From: Lyophyllum atratum
Taxonomy: Eukaryota; Basidiomycota; Agaricomycetes; Agaricales; Lyophyllaceae
Assembly: GCA_014905825.1 (NCBI GenBank)
Contig: JACGCN010000001.1
Coordinates: 3,224,001 to 3,288,000 of the forward strand
Direction: 5' to 3'
DNA: 64,000 bases
A program made the translations under genes and the position numbers. The notes beneath the pieces were generated by a model that was not told where the DNA came from, searched no databases, and saw only the letters and a program-made list of their open reading frames with translations. How positions within the stretch are numbered: the first letter of the stretch is position 1; the number at the start of each line of letters is the position of its first letter. Shown in pieces: positions 22,401-34,905 of this stretch.

Positions 22401-22703
22401 TCGAAGAGAATGTCAGTCCCATAATTGTGATTGCTCTAGACGTTGCTCATTCTCTACTAGCTTCCGGCTGATCTCAACCTGGAAGACCTGCATAAAAGTG
22501 CAACAGATTCCCTTGCACGGATGCAAACTCTTTTCGCGACACTTCTCCCCCAGCACCCCCCGATACCCCTGTCAGATTCTGCGGACAAGTTCTCGGTGCT
22601 CTTGCCGTTCGGGATCCCCCCGTTGGACCAACAGTTCCAACCTGCCGTCGAGCTTGCGAAACCAACGTCGAGGTTTGGGTTGTTGTTGGTTGGGGGCGCA
22701 TAG
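19456..22703 (+). CDS. COG1: Conserved oligomeric Golgi complex subunit 1
   Basis: Subunit of the COG tethering complex for retrograde transport within the Golgi. Twelve exons (19456-19691, 19748-19792, 19852-20009, 20059-20264, 20317-20424, 20471-21320, 21367-21598, 21650-21750, 21801-21905, 21957-22079, 22131-22411, 22461-22703) close to 895 aa. The diagnostic N-terminal Vps51/COG1 motif is clear: DPDELFEKHTISEVKFVQQR, then ADADAKQEELRLMVGERYRD, then a segment with STSIIAIGKSS. Two introns, 19692-19747 and 20010-20058, use GC donors (both GCAAGT). For the first the frame excludes any nearby GT donor; for the second the only GT alternative would make a 25-bp intron. The rest is helical, as expected of a tether subunit. 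Confidence 0.93.
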
Positions 22704-22849
22704 ATATCACTATTATAGATAGACGTTCCTCCGGATTATCACAATAGGCCTAATATTACACGGGGATCGCAAGAGTGACTTTGGACTGAGTTGGGACCGT
22801 CATCTCTCCTGTAAGGACCGCGACTTGAGGGAGCACAGAGTCGTTCATC

Positions 22850-23368
22850 TTACGTGGATTCCTGCTTCACGCGAGTTTGGACAGGAAAGCCCATCGAATA
22901 TATAGCTCCGCTCTCGTACATGCCGCCCTGGTAAGAATAAATAAATCCACGACCCTATGCTCCTCCGCTTGAAGTCCATGAGTAAAGGCCCTGGTACAGA
23001 AGAGGAATGGACATACACAAGGATGTTGTTTCTAGGAACAAGAGACGTCAGGACAGTCAACGGAACGACAATGCATAGAGACGCACATTGGGATGTGAAT
23101 GAGCTTCACAAAGTAGCCAATGAAACCCATAACTCCGAAGCCGATGGCGACAGCCTTCGATATTTGCATGAATTCTATGGGCAAGATGAGATGCGACACC
23201 AGGGATATGGAAAGGGTACAAACCCGTCGGAGAGGGTTTTGTGCAGCGGGTGAGGAACTGTGGACACGTCAGTGGATGAGATTGGGCAGCCTGATTGGAA
23301 CATACCTGGTTGCCATCCCGGATGAACTGCTGGGGGATTTCGATGAATTCACGAATTTTGTCGGACAT
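22850..23368 (-). CDS. SSS1: Sec61 gamma subunit (SSS1-like)
   Basis: Small tail-anchored subunit of the ER protein-conducting channel. The start ATG is at 23368. Exons split by short introns read [20 protein letters not shown] then [13 protein letters not shown], then the membrane helix [19 protein letters not shown] and the family ending IHIPINNIL. The last junction is unclear. A donor within CTTGTGTATGTC spliced to 22928 would continue as [11 protein letters not shown] to a stop at 22850-22852, giving about 20 residues beyond the usual end; reading through gives an unrelated tail. The core is unmistakable. It is divergent from the PPR gene, with about 210 bp between starts. A sec61 gene is a known neighbour of the A locus in other mushrooms. 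Confidence 0.85.
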
Positions 23369-23577
23369 GGTGATTGAGGGAAAGAGGGATGCTTGCTTGC
23401 TGGCAATATTGAGAGAGTGATCGGCGACGTGTTTCTGTTTCTCACGGCCCGAAAGCGACACGTCTGGTTTTTCCAAGCGAGCATCGTCAATTTTTGGACG
23501 CGGAAGGAGGTCAGTGCACCACTAAAAGTCAGTTATCGAGTCGTACTAAATGTTGTTGCAGTATCGTCCACGCATGA

Positions 23578-25851
23578 ATGTCCTTCAGCAGTGGTCTGAC
23601 ACGACTTGCCGCCCTTCGCAATCTCACCCGCGTCGTCCACCATGCTCCCAGGACCCTTGCCTTGCGCGCAAACTCAACCGTAGCCCATGACGTTGGTGTT
23701 ATCAGCTCTACTCTTGTACAGAGGCTTCATTCGAGGAACCCCATCTCTGCAATTCATACCTACTATCCCGCGCTGGTGGCAGAGCTCCAGAAAACAGCCA
23801 CCACCTCGTCGAGCAAGCCTCCGCCTTCCCTTACTTACCCACAACTTGTGACACTTCTGGATGTTCTCGCAACATCGGGGCGACCCGCGGATTTGCAGCG
23901 CATCGAGGAGATACTTCATGACATGCCAACCATGTTCGGCTTCGAAGTCACTATCGATATCCACACCGTCATCATCCGTGGCCTCATTAAATACGGAAAC
24001 GACCACACCATACACCGCTGGCTTCTCAGCATGCCTTCGCGGCCCGTGCCGTTCACGCCGACCCTCGAGCAGTTCCACATGTTCCTGGAAGCTTGTCTCG
24101 AACTCTCGCCGTTCAAGTTCATACGCCATGCCATACGGACCATGCGTCAAACGGGCTGCAAGCCCACAAACGAGACCTTCAAGTATCTTATCCACTCGCG
24201 CTGGGACGTAGCTACCCAAGAACAGAAGGTCCCGCATGTCGCGGTGTTCTCTTCTATCCTTGACGACATGAAGATACAAAACGCGCGGTACGATCCCTCT
24301 ATCGAAAATCTGCTCTACCAGAACTATTCCGACCGAGGATTCGTGAAGTGGGCCGAGGAAATCAAGGCGGAATACCATACTCGTTTCCTTGACGTCCAGA
24401 CTCTCCAGAAGACACAGGAAATAGAGTGGAATTCGGAATTGTCTCGAACAGCACAGTCCCAAGGGGTCAAAGCAGCAATTGCACTTTTCTCCAAAGAGCT
24501 AGAGCCGAAAGGATGTGTGCCATCTCCAGAAGTTTTTCGAGCGATCCTGAGGCATTCTAGAACCATGGATGACATTCGAACCATTCAGACGGAATTCGCC
24601 TTACCACTCACTGTCGATCATTGGTCAATTGTGATCACAAACTGTGTGAGGGCAGGAAAAATTGCAGATGCTCTTTCAATCTACGAAGACTCGAAGACAG
24701 CAGGTGTAGTGCCTGACGCCGCACTTGTTCACCCCTTGCTCAGAGCATTGTGCCAGACCGCAGTGAAACCGCCAACCGAGGAATCTCTCGATGACGCTCT
24801 CGCCATATACCGCGACTTGGCCGAGGTCGCCTCTCCTTCGTCAGCGCCCAAAGAAACGTACAACGAACATTCCGTCGGCCCTGATGCAGGCATTTATCAG
24901 ACCTTGCTTCGAGGTCTCGCGTCATCGTCGAACCTTGAAAAGTACTTCCCTATAGCCAAGAGCCTATTGGACGACATGGAGACCCATAAGATATCCATGA
25001 CCGACAGTTTCGTTGCTAGCTCTATCATTGTCCTATTCATGCGCCGCGCTGACACCCTCTCCGACGCCCTTGACGTGTACTACGGTCTCCGCTCGTCCCT
25101 CGACGAGAAGGGCTACGCGATCGTGCTGAACGCATTCTGCAAACTCTCCTTTGGCGACGAGCTGCACGTTCCTTCGCTCTCCAGCTACTTCGAGATCGTA
25201 AAAGACATGCGACGCGCCGGTCTCGAGATCACAATCGAAGTATACACCATCCTCCTCCACCACCTCGCCGCCACCGCCACCAAACTGCGCAACCCAGCCG
25301 TACAAGCCCCTGCTGCCCTCCGCGACCAGCTCATCGGGACCACGCGTCGCGTGCACGATTTCCTGACCCTGGATGCTGCTGTTTCACCAGACGAGCAGGT
25401 GTGGAATCAGCTGATGGACACCTACCAGCGCCTAGGCTGCTTTGGCGACGCCTACAGGGTGTGGGACACCATGTACCTCTCGGGACGCTTCAACCACGTC
25501 AGTGTGAGCATCATTCTCGACGCGTGCGGGTACGCGGGTGGGTGGCAGGCCGCGAAGAAGATCACGACACAGTTGTTCAGGGATCGCTTCTCGTTCAACT
25601 TGCACAACTGGAATACCTGGATTGAATGCCTGTGTCGCCTGCGGCGCATGAATGATGCGCTAAAGGTGGTATGCTTGGAGATGGGGAAAAACGAAAACAC
25701 GGTCGTGCCTGACATAGAGACTGCCCGGATTCTGATCAAGTTCGCGCGGAGGGATAACCAAGAGGCGATCGTGCTGGAGCGGCTTAAGCGCTACTTGCCT
25801 GAGTTGTGGACATTGCTGCCAGAGGATTTGCGGGCGGGAGCCGTAGAATAA
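23578..25851 (+). CDS. Mitochondrial pentatricopeptide repeat protein
   Basis: Single-exon gene of 757 aa. The N-terminus (MSFSSGLTRLAALRNLTRVV, Arg and Ser rich, followed by ANSTV) looks like a mitochondrial presequence. The body contains degenerate 35-residue PPR units, for example WSIVITNCVRAGKIADALSI, YEDSKTAGVVPDAALVHPLL and VWNQLMDTYQRLGCFGDAYR, with the DA-x-x-x-Y and G-x-x-PD patterns of the family. PPR proteins bind organellar RNA. The particular target cannot be inferred. Absence of introns is unusual next to its intron-rich neighbours but common for fungal PPR genes. It converges on the glycine dehydrogenase gene, with 187 bp between stops. Confidence 0.85.
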   Translation: MSFSSGLTRLAALRNLTRVVHHAPRTLALRANSTVAHDVGVISSTLVQRLHSRNPISAIHTYYPALVAELQKTATTSSSKPPPSLTYPQLVTLLDVLATSGRPADLQRIEEILHDMPTMFGFEVTIDIHTVIIRGLIKYGNDHTIHRWLLSMPSRPVPFTPTLEQFHMFLEACLELSPFKFIRHAIRTMRQTGCKPTNETFKYLIHSRWDVATQEQKVPHVAVFSSILDDMKIQNARYDPSIENLLYQNYSDRGFVKWAEEIKAEYHTRFLDVQTLQKTQEIEWNSELSRTAQSQGVKAAIALFSKELEPKGCVPSPEVFRAILRHSRTMDDIRTIQTEFALPLTVDHWSIVITNCVRAGKIADALSIYEDSKTAGVVPDAALVHPLLRALCQTAVKPPTEESLDDALAIYRDLAEVASPSSAPKETYNEHSVGPDAGIYQTLLRGLASSSNLEKYFPIAKSLLDDMETHKISMTDSFVASSIIVLFMRRADTLSDALDVYYGLRSSLDEKGYAIVLNAFCKLSFGDELHVPSLSSYFEIVKDMRRAGLEITIEVYTILLHHLAATATKLRNPAVQAPAALRDQLIGTTRRVHDFLTLDAAVSPDEQVWNQLMDTYQRLGCFGDAYRVWDTMYLSGRFNHVSVSIILDACGYAGGWQAAKKITTQLFRDRFSFNLHNWNTWIECLCRLRRMNDALKVVCLEMGKNENTVVPDIETARILIKFARRDNQEAIVLERLKRYLPELWTLLPEDLRAGAVE

Positions 25852-26038
25852 TGTATTTTATATTCTATCTAACCAATCTATTGCCTTCGGGATGCGGATG
25901 ATGTGTATGTATGTATGTTATGAATATGGTTGAGGTTGAATATGATACACAGGCGCGTGGTTGAGCAGTGCGTGGTGGCTGGGCGAGGCCGTCTAGGGGA
26001 ATAGAGTGCCCGGAAGATGATAAATTACTTAAATGGTC

Positions 26039-29000
26039 CTAAGTGGAGGCGAGTTCTTCTACAGAAGGGCAGTCACACTGACAAGCCGGTGAGAAACACA
26101 GTTATGTACACGACTTGGTTGGTCACTTACAACGAGGTTCAAGTCTCCGTAAGCTAGAAGGGAAGAGAAGTCAATACATGTCCATGAACATAAAGGGGTC
26201 TTTCATACCATCATCCACCCGAGAGACTGTTGGCCAAAACTTCTTTTCTTTGAGCCAAGGCAAAGGATAGACGGCGGTTTCACGAGAGTAAGGTCTGGGC
26301 GAAAATGCATTACTAGTGTGAGCAGCGTAAAATATTTTTCAGCGTACCGATCCCATTCAGTGGAAGCAATCATGGAAATGGGGTGAGGGGCATTTGTAAG
26401 AACGTTGTTCTCTTTCGGTTGTTTCCCACTGATGATGTCTTCAACTTCCTTGCGGATTTGAATCATCGCGTCACAGAACCTGGAAAATGTGAGTTCAGTG
26501 TCCAAAACGATGCAATTGGACCCACCTGTCCAGCTCCTCCAGAGTCTCCGACTCTGTCGGCTCAATCAGCATGCAAGTAGCGATAGGCCATGAGCAGGTG
26601 GGAGGGTGGAAGCCGTAATCCTGACGACACGCCGTTAACAGTCGGAGAAATAGCGAAGAATGGAGGGACAAACCTGGAGCCGCTTCGCGAAATCGGTGAC
26701 TTTCAATCCAGCAGATTTCGTAAACTCGGCCAAGTCAATCAGAAGTTCGTGGGCAACCCGATCGTTTCCATTTTTATACCGCAGATTGTAGTGACCCGAA
26801 AGGCGGCTAGCCATGTAGTTCGCATTGAGCAAGGCGATCTTTGAGGAGTCACTTAAGCCTTTGCCGCCCAACATCTTGATGTATGCCCAAGAGATGAGCG
26901 CAATCGACGCGCTACCAAATGGTGCTGCTGCCACAGCATCGATGGCTAGCTCTCCTCTAGCGGGCAGGATGGGATGACTCGGCAGGAAGGGTGAAAGATG
27001 TTCCGCGACACATATAGGCCTAGGAAGAGTCGTTAGCGTCTAGAGTATGAAATAGTGTGATGATATCGTACCCAACCCCAGGTCCTCCTCCTCCGTGAGG
27101 ACTACGATGGAGACATCAGACCAGCTCCCAATGCATTGTATGTGATACTTACATGGCAAAAGTCTTGTGAAGGTTCAAATGGCAGACGTCCCCACCACAA
27201 GTCGCAGGGTTGGTCAGACCAATTTGAGCATTGAGGTTCGCACCTGAACGAGATACGTTGATAAACAGGTAGCATTCAGTAGCAGGTAGTCTCACCGTCC
27301 AAGTAAACCTGTCCTCCATTATCATGGATTATTTTGCAGGCCTATGGTTGCAACGATTAACAATAGAGCTTTACGAAGAAGGCAACATTTCTTACATCTT
27401 GCACACCGGCCTCAAAAACACCAAAAGTAGATGGATATGTGATCTGTCAGACCGTTAGTCCGAGGGTCATGGAAGAAGCGATAGTCATGCCATGAATGCG
27501 GCCAAGTTATCCTTGTGAAGCTCGGCCTTAGATTTCAGATCAACGAGGTCGAGATTTCCGTCGGGAAGGACTTTGACTGAGACCACTTTCAGGCCTGCCA
27601 TGACCGCCGACTATACTTCATCAGATAGTGCCGCGCATATAAATGGAATTACCCACAGCAGGGTTGGTTCCGTGTGCGCTTAAAGGGATCAAACAAATGT
27701 TGCGTTTTGCTTCACCTCGCGATTCATGGTAGGCGCGGATTACACAGAGACCGGCGTATTCACCAGCAGCGCCAGAGTTGGGTTGTAGAGTCGCTGAATG
27801 GAACCCAGTAATCTTGCAAAGATCTGCCTCCAATTCCTGCTCCCACGTGATTAATTTAAATTTTGGCTGGCGAAAAGGTGAACTAACTTTGATGACAGTT
27901 TCATAGCCCTTCACTTGGTCCAAAGGCGCCAATGGATGAACGGCGCTGAACTCCGGCCATGTAAGCGGTATCATGCTACTGGTACTATTGAGTTTCATCG
28001 TGCAGCTTCCGAGGGGAATCATGCTATGGATGAGGCTGATGTCCTTGGATGCCAGATGGTTGATGTAACGTAGCATCTCAGTTTCTGAATGGTGCTTGTT
28101 GAAGACGGGATGGGGAAGGTATTCCGACGTGCGCTGTAAGGATGGTGGGATTGCCGTTCCCTTTGGCTGCTGGAGATCTGAGAGAGATACGTTGGGGACG
28201 GACCGAACAGAGGCGAACACGTTGATAAGGGCAACCAAATCATTAGGAGAGATACTTTCGTCAAATGTGACGCCGACACGCGTATCGTCGATCTGACGTA
28301 AGTTGATGTTTGCACCAGCAGCGGCAGCATGCACAGCACTAGCCTCGACAGCAGTCGACGATAGGTCAATGGTGATGGTGTCGAAAAATGAGGTATTTTC
28401 CACCCGGTAGCCGATCGCTTCTACAGCGGACTTGAAAGCCTGAGTGTAACCGTGGACTTTGATAGCGATTCTGCGAATACCAGCGGCTCCGTGATAAACA
28501 GCATACATAGCTGCCATATTCGCAAGAAGTGCTTGACTTGTACAAATATTACTGGTCGCCTTCTCTCGGCGGATGTGTTGTTCACGAGCTACGAAAGTCG
28601 TGTCAAAAAAAATCTTTAGAAGTTAAACCAACACACACTTTGCAGGGATAACCGGTAGGCGGGCTGTCCAGTAGCATCGCGGCTCCGACCAATCAGACGT
28701 CCAGGCATTTTCCTCTTGAGTTTGTTTGTCACTGCGAAGAAGGCCGCGTGAGGGCCTCCGTATCCGGCGGGAACACCGAAACGAGCTGAATTTCCAAGGA
28801 CGATATCTGCACCCCATTCACCAGGAGGCTTCAGCAAGGACAAAGCCAAGAGATCCGTTGCACACGCCACCAACCCTCCAGCAGCGTGTACCGACTCGGC
28901 GAAGGAACCATAATCCTTGATAGAGCCATTGATGTCCGGATACTGAATGAGAACACCACAAAGATCGGAACGGAGTTTCTGGTTTTCCAATGCAGTGACA

Positions 29001-29804
29001 GCGTCTCCGACGACGAGATTAATTCCGAACCCCTTGGCCCGTAGGCGAAGAACCGCGAGTGTTTGCGGCAGAACCGCCGAATCGACAAGGAATGTCTGCT
29101 TTTTTTGCGATGTCGAGAAAAATGCCATGACCATGGCCTCCGCTGCTGCGGTGGCCTCATCCAGGAGAGAGGCATTGGCAATATCCATCGAAGTGAGAGA
29201 CATAACCATAGTTTGGAAGTTCACAAGAGACTCAAGACGGCCTAGAGCATCGCTGAGCCGAGCTTGGTGATGAAAAAACACAAGGGCAGCTTACCTTGCG
29301 CAATCTCAGGCTGATAGGGCGTATAGGGAGTGTACCAGGCGGGGTTTTCCATCACCTAGACAAGGCCATTAAACCACGGAAACTCTATACGTCCAATATT
29401 TCAAGACGTACGTTGCGCAAAATTACTGGAGGCACGACAGCGGTATGATATCCCATTCCAATGTAGCTTTTGAAAGGCTTGTTTTGACCACCGAGCTCTT
29501 TGGCTCTTGCATGTAACTCAGATTCGCTGAGCACCGGAATGGAGCTGTTATCGACGGAGTTGGCGGCGACGCGGATTTTGGGTGGCACGGTGTCCTCTAT
29601 GAACGCGTCCATAGAGTTGTATCCAAGCTTCGAAAGCATGAATGAGGCTTCATGATCATCGGGTCCAATATGACGCTCTGGAAAAACGTCGAGAGGTGCA
29701 AAAAGAGATGTCTGAGGACGGATGGTGGCTAGTCCTCGAGACCTCTGAGCATGGGTCAGACTGGAAGACAGAACCCGCGAGGCATGGCGCAGGGCTAAGG
29801 CCAT
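26039..29804 (-). CDS. GCV2: Glycine dehydrogenase (decarboxylating), P-protein
   Basis: PLP-dependent P-protein of the mitochondrial glycine cleavage system; it decarboxylates glycine and passes the aminomethyl group to the H-protein. Sixteen exons assembled by phase give 997 aa, the normal length. The first is 29412-29804, the largest 27888-28588, the last 26039-26077. The N-terminus is a mitochondrial presequence ([16 protein letters not shown]). The active-site lysine motif is HLNLHKTF followed by the glycine-rich [11 protein letters not shown]. Other landmarks are [32 protein letters not shown] and [10 protein letters not shown]. The intron at 27444-27490 starts with GC (GCATGA) and is phase 0 between AAFM and ITYPSTFG. 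A glycine dehydrogenase gene near the A locus is conserved in several Agaricomycetes. Confidence 0.96.
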
Positions 29805-30254
29805 GGTTGGGGGGAATAGAGAGTCACAGTGGGTTGCGGATTAAGAGGTAAAAGCGATCGCTTCCGCCAACGGACATGAGAACTTGTACCATATCCATTC
29901 ACCGAGTAAAGACTCATGCATGTCTGATGCAGAGATAAGGACTTACACTAGGGCCAGTCACATTTTAGGGAATATTTCTGCATGAAAAGGCACGATGTTG
30001 AAGGATGGTTCAGCGCTGCCTCGAACATCGAGTAAGTCAAAACGAGTTGTGGCGAGCGCCAGTCTTCCTCACTGGGACAAAAAGTTTTTCTGGCCCACAC
30101 ATTGAGTGACATCATTGCATTACGGCATCAGGGCAAGGCCATCGACACATGCATATCGTGCAAAGCCCAGAACGTCGTCGGACCGGACCCTGCTTTCCGC
30201 AACATTTCCGACTTTCCGTCAGCGGGATTCCGTCGATGACCCTGGACGTGGCAC
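29805..30254. other. Upstream region of the glycine dehydrogenase gene
   Basis: 450 bp between the GCV2 start and the 3' end of the ARMH3-like gene on the same strand. Presumably GCV2 promoter. Short open frames occur on both strands, but none has family resemblance or fits splice signals. Confidence 0.5.
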
Positions 30255-32678
30255 TCACGGAACTTGCGATTCACGTAATGTTTTGGGGGCATGCAGTCCA
30301 TCCACCTCGATCTCCTTTGCGACGACCCCCATTGCCGCTCTTGCAGTTCTAGCTCCAGCTTGGCTCACTTTGTACTCATAAAATTCGACGATTTCTAGAA
30401 TCGAGGCCAATGCATCCGTAGATCTATTTATCCATATCGCTTGCCGCGGATCTGGCTGTTGTACAGTCAGTGAGTGTAGAAGTGAAGTCTGACTTTTTAG
30501 AATTGAAGATGACCAGACGAGCTCGTACTGGTTTAGGTAAATCAGCGCGTTCCAAGCGTATGATATGAATCGCATACAATAAACTCGTGCAGAGCATTCG
30601 GAGATGGGAGAAACATCTCGGACTTCGCCAGCGAGAGGTCTAACAGAAAAATGACCTTGGGAAAGACGTATTGGTGTACGAAGAACCTGAAGGAATATTC
30701 AACACACCTCTCGAACAATCTGTTCAATGCCCCCAGTCGTGTCTAGGCTGTCTATTTTAGTAGATAGGAAGTTCAACAACCCGATGAGGGCAGTCCACAA
30801 CTCCTTCCATTCATATTCTGTGAGGTCCGTGAACTTGCTTGCTACAGAATATGATGCTTCACAAACCTAAGCGTACACCGGCATTTTGGAGGAACCACAC
30901 TACGCGATAGCATATTCGGATACACGTCCTGCGTGCCTCTACGTCAGATAGCGCGTCAACTTCGCAGAAAGGTTTATTCTCACATGTAGCAATATACCTC
31001 GAGCCTCTTGTGAAGGTTGTGGCGTAGCCAGAGCACGCAGCAGTCTAATAACGCACACAGTGGCGGCCTCTTGGATTGCGGTAGGGGTAAATGGGGTAGT
31101 CTCTTTTACAACGATCTGTAAGTATCAAGTGAGTGAGTTGCGCACGCTCTTACCTGGCGACATATGGGTATAATCATCTCAGTGGGTTGGCAAAAACCAT
31201 TTATCACATCGTCATTCTCGACAAACGCAAGAAGGATGTTGAGGGACAGATTGGCGTACGAAAGTGAGCGTGGCGAAGAGGTCGAGGAAGCATGAGTCAG
31301 AAGGTATGAGGAGAGTGTCAAGATAGTCAAAGGTGGCGGGGGTAAACGTGCGGATGCTACGTTTTCTGGATTTATATATTCCAACAGGATCGATGGGAAT
31401 ATTGGATTTGCACGTAAAAATTCAAATACAGCCAACAGGATGACAGTGGCTTCAATTGGCCTGGGATATCGCGTTAAATCGCTCCCAACGTTGAGTGAAT
31501 AAATGCTCACTGGTTCTTGAAGAGTTCCCGCGGTGGTTCAACATTGGTTATTGCAAGCGCTCGATCTGGCCGGAATGAGGCGATCATGGACCCAAGAGTA
31601 GTCGCAAGCGTGGGTCTGATAGAATCGTCAGAAATATCCTGGTAAGCTCTGCCAACAGCCAGTAGGTCATCTTTCAGCCAACAACATCCCAACACCATAC
31701 AGCCACATACTTAATTCCAGCCTTGAGTGCAAAGTTTGCTGCCCAGCATATTTTGCGCATAAGGTCTTCGTCCCGTGTTTCTTTGATGCATCTAAGGTAA
31801 GGGTTCAACCTAGCTGCGTCAGATTTGTGGAAGTTGGCTAGAACAGCCAATAGAAGGCTCGCTTCAAATGTGAACTGATCTGTGTCGGGAGATTTGATGA
31901 ACTAAGGAAGAAGGCGGCTATTGGAATCCAATGTGGCAGGATGTATGATAACACGAACTTGCGCGATTGAGGGAAACAAATCTCGGCGAAGAAAATATGC
32001 ACCAGGACTGAGTTGCCCAATCGCGCACATATATATTTGCGCTGCTTGCAAAACCTGATGGCGGATGGTGGCTGAGTACGCGTTGAATTAACTCAAAGAC
32101 ATTCATAGAATGTGGATTGCGCGTACCAGGGGCCTGCTCATCAGCAAGGATATCGTTCACCAAGGCTGTGAATGCCTGAAAGTACAACCAGATAATGTTT
32201 AACGAATCATTTCTTCCATACAATGCGAACGCACCATGAAGATCTCGTCGCTCTGACTGACGCCTCCTGCCAGAACCTCCATGACCTCCCATCCAGTGAG
32301 GTTCTTCGTCAAAATGCAACGGAGAACGATGGAAAGCGTTTTTATAGCATGCGCCTTCCTGACATCCTTGTATGGAGCATTGCGCGCGTGCACTAGGCTT
32401 TCCCAGAACAGCTGATTCAAGAAGAGCTACTGGTGTCCACTTAGAACTCTGCCCTAGACGCGAGATCTAGAGTACTAACGAACCTTTAGCGTCCCAAGGC
32501 AAGCGTCCTTGGTCACACGATTGAATTCGCCTCGCAGGTATTCGTCCTTCACCTCCAAGTTGAATAGATTGGAGAAGAACTGATCATGGCTCTCTTGCGG
32601 CGCGATCTGGCGCGGTGTCAGGCCATTGAACAATTTTGTGTAGGTTACGACGAATTTAGAGGCGACGCCGGAACTCAT
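30255..32678 (-). CDS. ARMH3: ARMH3/DUF1741-like armadillo-type helical protein
   Basis: Multi-exon gene (about ten exons) for a helical protein resembling human ARMH3 (C10orf76), a Golgi-associated partner of PI4KB. The start ATG at 32678 gives MSSGVASKFVVTYTKLFNG. Recognised blocks in order are FFSNLFNLEVKDEYLRGEF, KTLSIVLRCILTKNLTGWEV followed by MEVLAGGVSQSDEIFM, QLSPGAYFLRRDLFPSIAQ, FEASLLLAVLANFHKSDAAR, a Leu-rich region with SYANLSLNILLAFVEND, YEWKELWTALIGLLNFLSTK and LSLAKSEMFLPSPNALHEFI. The C-terminal DUF1741 part ends near IEVDGLHAPKTLRES at 30255. Exact exon edges in the 30.7-31.1 kb part were not fully resolved. Family assignment is by recognised blocks and not by search. Confidence 0.72.
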
Positions 32679-32863
32679 CAAGGGGGAGAGAAAGCACGAT
32701 ACAATGGTTGTCAATGATCATGTTTCCGATGTTAGCGGCGTGACACCAACAATGATCAGTTTGAATTTGTTGACCAATCGTATTGAAGATTCTGGTTGTG
32801 CAAGAATTACATTTACAGGGTAACACAAGGAGAGAAATCGCGTCTACAGTAACTACGAAGGGG

Positions 32864-34905
32864 TCACGGAGTATCCGAAACACCAGCATCCACCATTTCA
32901 GTTATCCATCCCATTAAAACCTCGTCCCGAATCCGCACCCCCTCCATGAGCCTTCGGACACCGATGAACGCCTTCCGACCGCGCCTTTCTCCCTCACGCT
33001 CACTGTCTCCAATCTCAATGTCTCCCTCCATGTCCTGGTCATCCCGATCCTCTACAATGCCTGGGAATCCAAAATGATCGGCATCGACTCTGGGAGCAAC
33101 ATCTGCCGAGGCGAACGACATCCGGAACAATATCCTGATACAAAGTAGAGCGGTGAGGGCAGTAGACGGGGGGTCCACCAGTGGCCTTTCATAGGTAATC
33201 ACCGTGCTGCGCGGCGGCGGTAACGGACGGTTGGTAGGATTATCTATTGGGTAAGGCGAATCCTGAGACGGTAATGTGATCGTATCGCTTTGCGATGGAT
33301 GCTTCGAGGTGGACTGGGAGCTCGAAATATGGGTCAATATATGTGAACGGAGGCTGGGCTTTGGCATCGCAGGTCTTGAACATGATGACCATAGGCAGGG
33401 TGATTCTGGTGCCTCGATCTTCGCCAAATGTTCTAAGAGGTGTTCATACAGCTCCCCTGCCGAAGAGAATATGGGCGCAGAGCATTGTGAGCGGTCCCAC
33501 TTGCATTTGAAGCGTTCGTTCGCAATAGAGTCTCTCCGCCTATCGACTCCACGGACGATGAATCTTTGGATGGGGCCCTGGAGGACCATGGCTTGAGCAT
33601 CAGGAAAAACAGAGTTCACGTTTTTGATGACGTCTGAAGCAACCAGCAAGGGATACTGTTCCTGATGCGGTGAAAACACATCTTTGTAGAGGTTCCAGAA
33701 ATCGACTTGAGTAAGTTCGCTGTCCGTCTTGGCGACAAACATGGTTTTCATCCTGGTGATGATAGTCAGCATTGAAGGGTTTCTCAAAGAGAAGGAAATC
33801 GCAGACCAATCATAGCACCGCTGGGGCTCGGGTTTGGCCAACAATCCATCCAACTCCTCTTTTGTGAGTTCATGATCCCGAGTTAAGACAGTCGTGGAGG
33901 GAGCTGTGTGAATTGTCCCGGAGATGTCCACCACGACCCTTTCTTCCAACGAACGTTGCTCGTCAAGCAGGAGACTGACAAGAAGCTTGAGGACAGCTGG
34001 CATCTCGGGATGGAGCAAGAAGGCTTTAGCCATAGACATATGGGATATGTGCACATACAAGTAGTTCAAGCATGCGTCGATCAGGGGTTTATCTATGAAG
34101 AGGGGGAGGTATCTGATGGAGGCAGCCAATGTTGGGGATTCCGCCGTGATATTGATAGTATTCACCGGGTTAGAGAGGGTGACAGTAAGTGCTGTAAGGG
34201 CAGCAATTATCATCGAGCGATTAGTTGACTGCGATGCAATCTGTTGGAGAGGCTGCAGCGGATTCCAAGGCGCTGGCGTCATCGGTGTAATAATAATCTT
34301 CGCGGCCACGACGTGATACAAGTCGATGATATGTAGAACGAACTCCGAGTCCTCATCCCTATCGCATTGCAGAATGCTTAGGGCTTTGAGTACCAATGTT
34401 AGCGTGTGTGTATGGTTGGCAAGCTCTACGGCATTCTGTTCAAGCAACGCGGCGTTACGCAAGACAAAAAGGGATTCGAGGGCGTATCGTCGTTTGCGAG
34501 CGAGGTCGGGAGGCGGAGAGAAAAGGGAATGTGCGTCTGTCGATGATTTGTACCCTTCCGAAATGTACCATTCTGGCCAATCGAATAAACCGTCCATAAG
34601 TCCCGGGATGCTGGTTAACAGGAATTGTTCGTTATGGCACAAGCGGCAGAGGCGGTCTAGTGCCCAGCCAACCTCAGAGAGTATTCCTGATCGAAGTGAT
34701 AGAGCCATTCTGTTACTGGGAACAGACTCAGTATACCATCCTATTGATTATCAACGCGTCAAGTGTCGTCTTGCACGGAAGCAGGGAGCTCACGTTCATA
34801 GTCATCTCTGACATCTGCAACCGGTCGAGGTGCTGTTTGAGGGACATAGCCGGAGCGATAGTAGGTGCTAGGAGGCACTCGGCTACTGTTCACGTACGCC
34901 GACAT
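32864..34905 (-). CDS. RSC9: RSC9/ARID2-like chromatin remodelling subunit
   Basis: Homolog of fungal Rsc9, a DNA-binding subunit of the RSC (SWI/SNF-class) complex. Exons 34794-34905 and 32864-34740 give 662 aa. The N-terminus (MSAYVNSSRVPPSTYYRSGY) leads into YERWYTESVPSNRMALSLRS and the helical region with ALDRLCRLCHNEQFLL. A winged-helix (RFX-like) region lies around QVDFWNLYKDVFSPH...ASDVIKNVNSVFP. Two C2H2-type units follow, one at CKWDRSQC...LYEHLLEHL and one at CLWSSCSRP...LRSHILTH. The Pro-rich linker and acidic C-terminus (DDQDMEGDIEIGDSE) match the family pattern. No N-terminal ARID domain is seen, as in yeast Rsc9. Confidence 0.82.

Noticed and set aside
25903..25920. GTAT tandem repeat after the PPR gene
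   Set aside because: Simple microsatellite-like sequence of a few units; uninformative.
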